Source: Didymodactylos carnosus
Taxonomy: Eukaryota; Rotifera; Eurotatoria; Philodinida; Philodinidae
Length of the DNA stretch: 21,433 nucleotides
Assembly: GCA_905250885.1 (NCBI GenBank)
Contig: CAJNOQ010003101.1
Span: 1 to 21,433, forward strand
Reading direction: 5' to 3'
Of the stretch, positions 9,966-18,100 are shown in pieces (position 1 is the stretch's first letter; each line of letters begins with the position of its first letter). The notes under the pieces were generated by a model. It was not told the origin of the DNA. It searched no databases and saw nothing but the letters and a program-made list of their open reading frames with translations. The position numbers were made by a program, and so were the translations under genes.

Positions 9966-10108
9966 TCTCTAAGAGCTTTTCACATGAAAGAGCATTCAAT
10001 TTACGGAAGATACCGTAACGCTAAAATCGGGACAATTATAACAACAAAAATATACTCGCAGGGCTTTCCGTAAATTGAATGCTGTTTCATGAGAAAAGCT
10101 CTTAGAGA
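9966..10108. repeat. Inverted pair of the 43-bp module (copies B and C)
   Basis: The left arm 9966-10008 (TCTCTAAGAGCTTTT ... TTTACGGAA) and right arm 10066-10108 (TTCCGTAAA ... AAAAGCTCTTAGAGA) pair with about five mismatches around a 57-base loop. Copy C is closer to copy A at 7189-7240 (both CTCATGAAACAG) than copy B is (CACATGAAAGAG). It is probably the terminal part of a mobile element, and the inverted pair may be a collapsed non-autonomous derivative. Confidence 0.75.
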
Positions 10109-11009
10109 ACCCATCCTGTACATGCATAAGATAGTGCGTCGACTGGCCAAAAAGTAACGCACGTATTTTATAGCCTCATTTAATAGAGCATTCAAAGCTC
10201 TGCATGACTTTTTAGACTCTAAAACCTCTTCCTAAGAGTAATATGACTTTTACCGAAAGTTCCATCGGAGAAGTATACAACGTCAGCCTGTTTTCTTGTC
10301 TTTGTTCTATTGTAATACAGAATAATTCTGTATTCAAAATGCTCCGCTATAGTGGTCAGATATGTTAACATACGTATGCACATTTATCAGCATGTGCCGG
10401 AGTAATCCAATATATGATTCTTCCAATTATATTTCACGATTTTGGTGTTATCAAGCTTGTGAAAAATCTATACTTTCAATCTCTTATGGTTGCATACGTC
10501 GATACATATAATGACATATTCATCGACCAAATCATAAGCAGCTTCAATAGCGTAATGAGAACCTTCGATTCATGCATGAAAACCATAAACCAAAGGCAGA
10601 AAAAATTGAATTTTTCCGTTTCTTCCTACGACGGGTTCAACCGGACCCTTGGACAGCTACGAAGTCATAAATTGAAGCCAGGCGCCTAGGGTTAAAGCTG
10701 GACTTTCAGTGAATATAGCAGCGTTCAAATGGCGGTTTCAGCCTTTAACACAAAAAAACAGATAGATTTACAAAATGACATGTCCGAATTTGACGGATTG
10801 TAGATTAGAACGTCTCTCATGGACAAACTTTTGACTCTGAAATTGACCAAATGCTATATTTTGTGCAGTTTTCAATGCTGGATCGAAAAACCATAGTTTA
10901 TAAAGTCTAGAAGAAAAAGCTGGGCGAAATTTTTAATTTTTTTAAAGTTTGATCACTTTTTCGCGTTTTCGATGTTAAAACAATGTTTTGAAACTTTAAG
11001 AAGAAGAAT
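10109..11009. other. About 900 bp with no recognised gene
   Basis: An open stretch at 10414-10689 (91 codons) has no family resemblance I can name. Composition and surroundings give no support for it being a gene. Confidence 0.45.
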
Positions 11010-11609
11010 TTCCTAATCAGACCCTTAGACGTAACGCCGTACAGACGATTCAGAATTTTGAATTAAACCGTCCAATGGTGCTGCCCTTTCTGTTGTTTCA
11101 TTAAATGTTGTAACAAGTTCAATTTGACTCGTATTTAATAGGATACCATAGATTGTACTTGGACAGTTTGCTCCTCCCATTGCTGTACCATATATGTATT
11201 GTTGTTGTTTCACCAAAACAAGTTGTCCTCATGGAGCACACCCGAATTCTAAAGAATAAGGCCTCTCTGGATTATAACCAAATACACAAATAATCTTTGC
11301 ATTTTGTCCATCTAAATCCATCTGCATTATAGTACCAGCTCCAAACTGTCTAAATAATTGTGTATTAACGTACAGTAAATTAACATTTACAATAATAAGA
11401 TTAGGTGAAAACGCACCCGATTGATAATTAAATGAAAATAATTGTTTAAATGTGGTTGACGGCGTTGGATGTGTGATTTTTACATGAGCAGAGTCAGTCA
11501 TTGAGCCGAGTGTCGGTGATTGCTGTAGATGTTGTATGCAAGTTTGGTAATAATTTGCACACATCACCCAACAGAATGCACACATGCCAAGTAACCGGAC
11601 CATATTCAT
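11010..11609 (-). pseudogene. GloVer-like repeat protein, broken
   Basis: Read on the minus strand from the ATG at 11607-11609, the protein opens with a hydrophobic, Cys-containing start (MNMVRLLGMCAFCWVMC), possibly a signal peptide. The body carries repeats of the pattern found in GloVer-type tandem-repeat proteins: FGAGTIMQMDLDG, a Tyr-Gly-Thr unit (YIYGTAMGGAN), then STIYGI and LDGLIQ. An in-frame TGA at 11229-11231 falls between GCAP and GQLVLVKQQQ, and both sides continue the same repeat pattern. Near 11043 a one-base frameshift is needed to read the next unit YGVTSKG. Homology then fades at about 11010. These proteins usually have several repeats, so this is a truncated relic of an extracellular, perhaps beta-propeller-like, protein. 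The family call is from motif pattern only. Confidence 0.6.
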
Positions 11610-11619
11610 TGAGAAACAC

Positions 11620-11845
11620 GAGTTGTATTATGTTGATGGGGATCGAATAGTAACGATCGCAATTCATTTTCAATGGATGAATAACCAGTTTTGTCCGAGC
11701 GTGTCAATTTTCATTTATGTTTCCATTGTTCGAAGAATCTTTTACCACCTAAACCAACACCCCTTAATATTAAATTAATGTGAGGACCAGTATCATTTAT
11801 TGGTTGATGACTGCCAACACATAAGGCCGGTGATAGCATGATGAC
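11620..11845 (-). pseudogene. Possible coding remnant, family unknown
   Basis: On the minus strand a frame reads MVIMLSPALCVGSHQPINDT and continues through GVGLGGKRFFEQWKHK to a TGA. The same frame then continues with coding-like sequence (KTGYSSIENELRSLLFDPHQ) to about 11615. It has coding-like composition and lies between two broken genes on the same strand, so it may be an exon remnant of one of them. I do not recognise a family. Confidence 0.3.
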
Positions 11846-11878
11846 CATGAGCTATGTGAATAACGAGCAAACAAATTT

Positions 11879-13275
11879 TCACATCGTTTTCAGTTTTGTT
11901 TTCCACTTCTGCATGCTGGAATGGCCAACTGTATCAATGAGCTTTTCATCATACCGTGAGCCATCCCCACCTGATGTTGGATAGTGGATTCTAATCAATG
12001 ATGGCACTTCTTGTTCTGTGTTATTTCGTTTGGGACGATACTGGAGTGTTTCAACCAATTTACGATCAAGCTTTTCATCATACAATGATGCTGATGGAAC
12101 CAGTAATCGAATAATTTGTTTCATTATATTATTTTCGCTTCTCAAACGTTCCAGCTCCAGTTTGCGTCGCAATTTCATTCTATTTTCAACGCGTTCGAAT
12201 TTTAATTCCAAACGGTTCAGCTCTAATTGCTGTTGTATCATTAATTTTTTACCTAATGATTCAAATGTTGTTCGATGTTGATTGTTGTTTAGCATCAACC
12301 GTCGATCGCATGCGATAACACGACTCGCAGTCTTGTTGTTGCTGTTGTTGCTGATGGACGGAATACTGATGGCTTGTTATTGTTGATTCTGATGGTTGCT
12401 GAACTTTTAATGATTGTTCTCCACTTTCATGTACTGGTATCACATTATCAATATGGACTTGCTGAAATTGGTTATCGTCTTGTGAAATAACAAAATAATC
12501 ATACCCATCAAAGGTCTGCTAACAATTGTTGATAGATATTTTTCCCATCATTAAACAGAGCAAAATCTTTTGCCCTTGTTCAATTACTAGTGAAGGACAT
12601 GGTCGTTTGTAATCAATATTTTCGCCATACTGGTATATATCACAATTCTCGATCTGAAATTCTTGATTATCACAATGGGAATAAACCTGTGGTTATGGTT
12701 CGTCAAAATATTTGATGGTCATTTGATGAATGCTGACGAAACAGATAACCGTTACATTCAGACCAGTTTTAAATTTTGTAAATGCAAGTGGTCCACCATA
12801 CGATCGGTTATAACGTCTGATTGAATTTAAATACCAGTGCGTTGTTTGTTGACCTTGTCGATGAATTTGTAGCGGTTCGCCCTTTTCAACATGTGTTTTA
12901 GGATTTGTTGAGGTTAATTGACTTGATGGTATGTATTTCTCTGCATCTTCTTCGTCGCTTGAATAATAACTAGGGGTGTTAATTTAGTGTTACTTTGGAA
13001 AATAAATGTAAATGAATCAATAGGTAGAAATAAATAAATAAATATAACTGAATCATTTACGTTTATAAAATAAAGATAAATTTTTTTTTCATTTATTTAC
13101 ATTTATTTTTTATATATAAATGACGAATTTATTTTTATTTTTTAAGTATAAATGATTCATTTACTTTTATCCATTATTATAAATGAACAATAAAACTAAA
13201 TTAACACCCCTAATAACGCTCGTCAAATGGATCAATATACTATTGTGGAATTTCCAGTTGTGCTTCATTATTCAT
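11879..13275 (-). pseudogene. Gln-rich coiled-coil protein of unknown family, interrupted by a DNA element
   Basis: Starting at the ATG at 13273-13275 (MNNEAQLEIPQ), the protein can be followed on the minus strand to a TGA at 11879-11881. An acidic stretch (YYSSDEEDAEKYIP) comes first. A globular-looking part follows (HWYLNSIRRYNRSYGGPL, later CDIYQYGENIDYKRPCPSLV). Then come a Gln-rich segment (SVHQQQQQQQ) and a strongly charged helix likely to form a coiled coil (QQLELNRLELKFERVENRMK). Lesions: TAG at 13240-13242, the 242-bp insertion 12971-13212, TAA at 12693-12695, and frameshifts near 12570, 12520 and 12300. Acidic plus Gln-rich plus coiled-coil composition would suit a nuclear regulatory protein, but that is a guess; no domain is identified. 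Confidence 0.55.
12971..13212. mobile_element. 242-bp non-autonomous DNA transposon with perfect terminal repeats
   Basis: The ends are TAGGGGTGTTAATTTAGT and its exact complement, an 18-bp perfect terminal inverted repeat. ATAAC directly flanks both sides (12966-12970 and 13213-13217). The interior is nearly all A+T and self-complementary (for example ATAAATGTAAATGAATCA against TGATTCATTTA-like tracts). There is no transposase. The AGGGGTG terminus resembles hAT-type ends, but hAT elements usually make 8-bp duplications and only 5-6 bp are seen, so the superfamily is open. The perfect ends suggest a fairly young insertion. Confidence 0.85.
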
Positions 13276-14452
13276 TTCTTCCGGTTATTACTTTCTTTCA
13301 GTTAACGCATAACTGCTGTACATATTCGCAAACACAAGGTGAAACAACTCAAATAAATTCTCTTTTATAATAGCAGAAGAAAATAAAAGAGAAAAAACGT
13401 GTATTTGTTGCTTTCTTGCCCGAAGAAAATTAGTGTGCTGCTTTTTACGACCGACTTACTACTTCAAAGTCAATTCCACTACTTCATACTCTAGAAGTAC
13501 TTATATTATTCACAGTTTTCTCAGTTTTCGCTTAAACAGTCCTAAACAACTGTCTTTTTAAACATTCTGAAAATGTACAATCAGAAATGATGCAAATGAA
13601 GGTACTTCGTAGATTAAAAATTTCTGATTAAAATGAGGCGTCTCCCGGTTTTTCTGATAAAAATTATATCTGCTTCACTAACAGTACTAGAATCTACATT
13701 ATACACTGCGACATCACATCTCAGCAGACGTTGTTGTGGGCGTCGAACACTCTACAGAGCTTTCACGACAGATTAAGTGATGCAGAGCTTACGTTGATCT
13801 TAATTGAAGCCAAACGTCCTGATGAGGACGTAACAGAGTTGGATTCTGGATTCAGGCTTTACTTGCGCCGATGCTCACTTTCTGTGAAACATATTTTTCA
13901 CAGGTTTTAAGTATTCGTCTTATAATGCTTGAAGAAAAATGTCGAGGCTAAATATCAAAAATTGATTCTTTTACGTCGTTCTTGTATCTATTTCCGACAT
14001 TTTAAGACTAACGTGGGCTCTATGTCACTTAATCTATATTGTATAATGATCAGCATGCGCTAAAAACGCGCTCCAGTTACTAATATACGTTTATAACACG
14101 AAGAGGTCACTTTCTTTTACTGTACACAACACTTTAATTGCAGAATAGTTGCTCTCACATGTCTACGAGTTCAAGATTAGTTTACTTTCTTCATATGAAG
14201 GTGTTCATGGATATGTCTTATATAGAATATAACTTACGAGGGAAATTTTCTCGTTAGTTCAGCTTTATATTGTAGGTTAGATTTCGTAAATTGAGAACAG
14301 AAAGTGAAAATTTGTTCCATTCTGTGCATACGTTAGATCTTCTCTTTCTACAAAATGAGAGAAGACAAGTGAAAGAGAACGATATTTATGCGCGTCGAAT
14401 GCCATTGATAAACTAAGTGCGTAACTTGGTGCTAAAGCCGTACATTGTATGT
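13276..14452. other. Intergenic stretch between a pseudogene and the glycosyltransferase gene
   Basis: No gene recognised. A diverged inverted repeat of about 38 bp is present: AGATTAAGTGA at 13770-13780 with its complement at 14025-14035, extended inward by related bases. A palindrome ACGTCC-TGATGA-GGACGT lies near 13815-13835. Confidence 0.45.
13770..14035. repeat. Diverged inverted repeat, about 38-bp arms
   Basis: AGATTAAGTGA is perfect in both arms. The following bases remain related (AGAGCTTACGTTGATCTTAA against AGAGCCCACGTTAGTCTTAA on the other strand), giving about 75 percent identity by eye. No flanking duplication seen. It may be an old MITE relic. Confidence 0.5.
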
Positions 14453-15138
14453 TCAGCAGCAGATCCGTTTAGTTTTATTTCGTAAAAACCTTCTTCTTTT
14501 CTTAATTTTCTTCTTAGGTTGTCGAGTCCAAATTAGTAAAATTATTAATAATACAACAATATAAACGTCAGTAGTCAGATTTATGAATAAATCTGTACTT
14601 TCTTCCACTTTAATTATAGATCTGAAACTGTGATACATTCTCTCTGTTGTTGATGTCACTACGTACTTATGAACTTTCCTTTTAGGTGGATGAGAAATCG
14701 TATGACATTGATTATGAAAGTGAGCTGTATGCCATATATATTGTCGATATTGCAAAATTTTCGGCTTATCAATTTGATTGAAATGAAAATCAAAAATGTG
14801 CAAATCCCTTGAAAAATTGTAATGTATCGATGGTATAACCTTCCCGATCAAACTGCAGTTCGGTATAAATCTTGCTGTAATATTAAAACTCAATCCAGAT
14901 CCACAATGATTTATAGCAAATGATTCTTGTCGTGGATAATTGGTGTACAGTGAATACCAACCCATCTCATATGTAAAACGCATAAACCACTGGGTCCATG
15001 TTCTATGCGATCCACGTTCTAACCACCATTTCGATGACGTTAATGTTGGTACACATGGTGATTGTTGCATTTTTCGGGCTTTTCTTAGCCAGTTTAAAAA
15101 TAGTGACCAGTGTTTCGGAAAAAATACGATGCCAGTAC
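14453..15138 (-). CDS. Last exon of the glycosyltransferase gene
   Basis: It starts after the acceptor TGTCTTTTTCAG and completes a Gly codon begun in the upstream exon, giving LLG-TGIVFFPKHW across the junction. It carries the aromatic-rich end of the second transferase domain, a membrane-spanning segment near the end and a strongly basic tail ending RICC. There is no stop or frameshift, so the exon looks intact. Confidence 0.7.
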
Positions 15139-18100
15139 CTGAAAAAGACAACTAGTGCGCTTAGATACACTTCTCTGATGTTTCGTCGTATGTTACACCA
15201 TAAAAATCAGTTTTTTCAAGGGTTTTGAAAGCTGAAAGGATAAACAGTAGCGAGGTTTAAAAAGGAATTATCGTTAATTCAGCTGTGTATAATTTCACTG
15301 TTTATCTGCTTCAGCGAATGGATGCGAGTAGGTATGCACCAGTTGCAGTTAAAAAGAACTGCAACTGTGTACAACACAGTGAAAAACTGTCACAGTTAAA
15401 ATTGCTACAATTAAGACTGGTACATTTGATAATCGAAACTGATCATAACTGGCAAAAAATTTATGAGAGAGATAGAATATCGAAAAAGAAAATCTATCTG
15501 TTTTTGCTCAGGATATTGTGTCATGTTCTTTTATGGATTTTCTGAATAAACTCTAGATTTCATTCAGTCACATTACGTCTCCTTGAAAAAATAGTCCCAT
15601 CGAGCTCAACATTTTACAACATTTTAAACATAATATGTCACTTCTTCTCTTGTCTGGCAGCCCATCAGCTAAAAACCAGACGCAGATAGTTTCGGAGCTT
15701 TAATTTTAGTACTATCTGTTCATGTGTGCGGGCGCTCCCTTAGCTAAAAATTGTTATGGCTAAGACTGCATCATCAGAGATTTGATTTGATGTTGAGAAA
15801 ACTATGATGTGGTTAGTTGTTGAGAAATCGTTTAGTGGTAGTGTCCAAGTTTTGTGTTGTGAAGATGCTAACATGCGAGTTAAAACAAACAAAGAGTTAA
15901 GAAATAGAGTAAAATTATTTGATAAGATCTTTAATCAGCTGTTTTTCTTGATATTTAAATGGTAAATTCGATCCATACTTCTTAGTATACTTCATACTCT
16001 ATCAGATCCTAAATTTTTTTTTAAGCGTCCTCAAGTTGAACTTTCGGCCTGAGAAGCCTTTTAAAATCAAAGACCGACTTTTGCACACTTTCTACATAGG
16101 ATGCTTAGCATTTTTCGAAGGAAAGCATATTTATTTTTTCAAAAAACTGGAGCATGAGGTGGTGTCTGCGCTATCTTTGGTAAAACGTTGAGCTCAATGG
16201 GACTATTTTTTCAAGGAGACGTAATGTGACTGAATGAAATCTAGAGTTTATTCAGAAAACCCATAAAAGAACATGACACAATATCCTGAGCAAAAATAGA
16301 CGGATTTTCTTTTTCGATATTCTATCTCTCTCATAATTTTTTTGCCAGTTATGATCAGTTTCGATTATCAAATGTAGCAGTTTTATAGTTCTGCCGTTTT
16401 TACAGATGCAGTTAATCGAAACTAAATACGAAGGATATTATGCATTTGCGTCGAACTGTCGTTCCTAAAGCTTTTGTTCTACTTTTCTGGTACTCTTATT
16501 ATGATCTATTCTCAAAAAGATCGACTTTTAAGAGCAACTATTTCATGAAAGAAGACAGAAGAGGCTGCGAAATGCATCAGAATTCTTTGATTGTATATGT
16601 TCTACTCTCCATAGAAAACGGTACAACCATTTGAACTAAATCATAATTGTTTAAATGTTTTTTACTTTTATCAGAAACTCTTTTTGGAATTTTGAGTGCG
16701 AAAAGTCCGTGATTTAAAAAACCTTGAATTACTTTGGGATTTTAATACACCTGAAAGTGTTTTTGTGACACTAGGAAATCTCAACCGCTTTCAGAACATA
16801 ATTTAGCCGTATTTTAGAAAACGAAAGTTAGTTTTGGCTAATTTTAAAAGCTAGAGCTGGTGCAATCGCTACTGGTATCGATACCGTGGTAATACAATTT
16901 AGGGTATATTTGTTGAAGGACGTGTGCCCTAATGAAAAGTTGCTCCTAATAGCGATATGATTCGTATTTATTTTCATACGTAACGTATTTTAAAACAGTT
17001 CCTGATCCCCGCCTCGAGCGTAGTTGATTCGGCTTGAAATCTTTCTTTAATGTACTTTTGTGCTAGGATAATGCTGAGGATAGTATAATCGTTTGTCTCC
17101 ATGCACCGATGCCGGTAAATGAGTCCTCTGTCCAGAATACTGCTAGTATAAGCTAAAAAGAGTTCCAAGCGATGAATTCTATCAGAAAATCGAAACTTAG
17201 AATTCATCTTAAAACTCTATTCGGGCACCCAATTCTTTTACTGGGAAATTCACGCGAAGCGTCCAGAAAGCATCTCTAATCAACTATCGTCTGTTACAAC
17301 CTGATATTGGAATTATAGCCTCACGATTGATATTTTAGTTTTTTTTACATTCATTCTCGACACTTCGTATATGGTGAGGCCAGCTTACATACTTAGAGAG
17401 GATTAGTCCCAAGTACTTTTGTTCGGAAACAATCCACGATGGAATACTATTCAATACAAAGATGCACCCTTCCTTGAGGCACCTCTGGATTAATTTTTTG
17501 TAATCGCCGATGTCTGTCCACCTACAACAGCACAACCTTTCAGGGTCAGACTATGTATTCTCATACGCATTCAGATATGAGGCTTCTTACGAAAATTAAC
17601 AAATTCATAAATCACTCGAAATTAATGGAAATAGCGTACAAATGTCAGGATATTGTCACAACTACATTCTGTAAGTGCAACTAATAAAACAAAGAGGAAG
17701 ACTAAGTTTACTATCTAGGAATTCTTTCGTAGGTCTGATTAAAGGTATACTTCAGATTTTACGCACTTTAATTAAAAGAGCGCAGCGTAAAACGTGTTCA
17801 TAAATCTCAGTAAGAGTGAAGGGTTCAGGAAACAACAGTGACTAAATATTCGATAATTCCTCGTTGTTTCTTCTCTTTGCGTACAATCTTAGCGTGGATC
17901 CAAGAACGTTATTCAAAAAAGAGAAGAAACCATTGTTTGCACACAAAGTAGAAATGTTTTAGCTCGTGAATATTATTTAGAGACACAAAGAATTCCGGAC
18001 ACATTACTCCGACACTCCAGATGGATTAATACTACACAAGGAAATCTATTTATTTCAGAATTGTAGACTTCTATGCCTCAAAGGAGTCCACGTAGGAATC

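Noticed and set aside
10620..10650. GGTTCAACC resembling a tRNA T-loop
   Set aside because: No acceptor, D or anticodon arm can be placed around it.
10414..10689. 91-codon open frame on the plus strand
   Set aside because: No motif, signal peptide or neighbour supports it.
13815..13838. CCTGATGAGG resembling the core of a hammerhead ribozyme
   Set aside because: The core is flanked by ACGTCC and GGACGT, which simply pair with each other as a hairpin. No suitable stem II or CGAAA element follows in the right place.
15285..15545. 86-codon open frame on the plus strand
   Set aside because: It lies across the hairpin cluster and the left arm of the inverted repeat, antisense to the proposed intron. 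No domain.
16974..17207. 77-codon minus-strand open frame near the LINE thumb fragment
   Set aside because: It could be decayed LINE, but I could not align it to any RT or post-RT motif.
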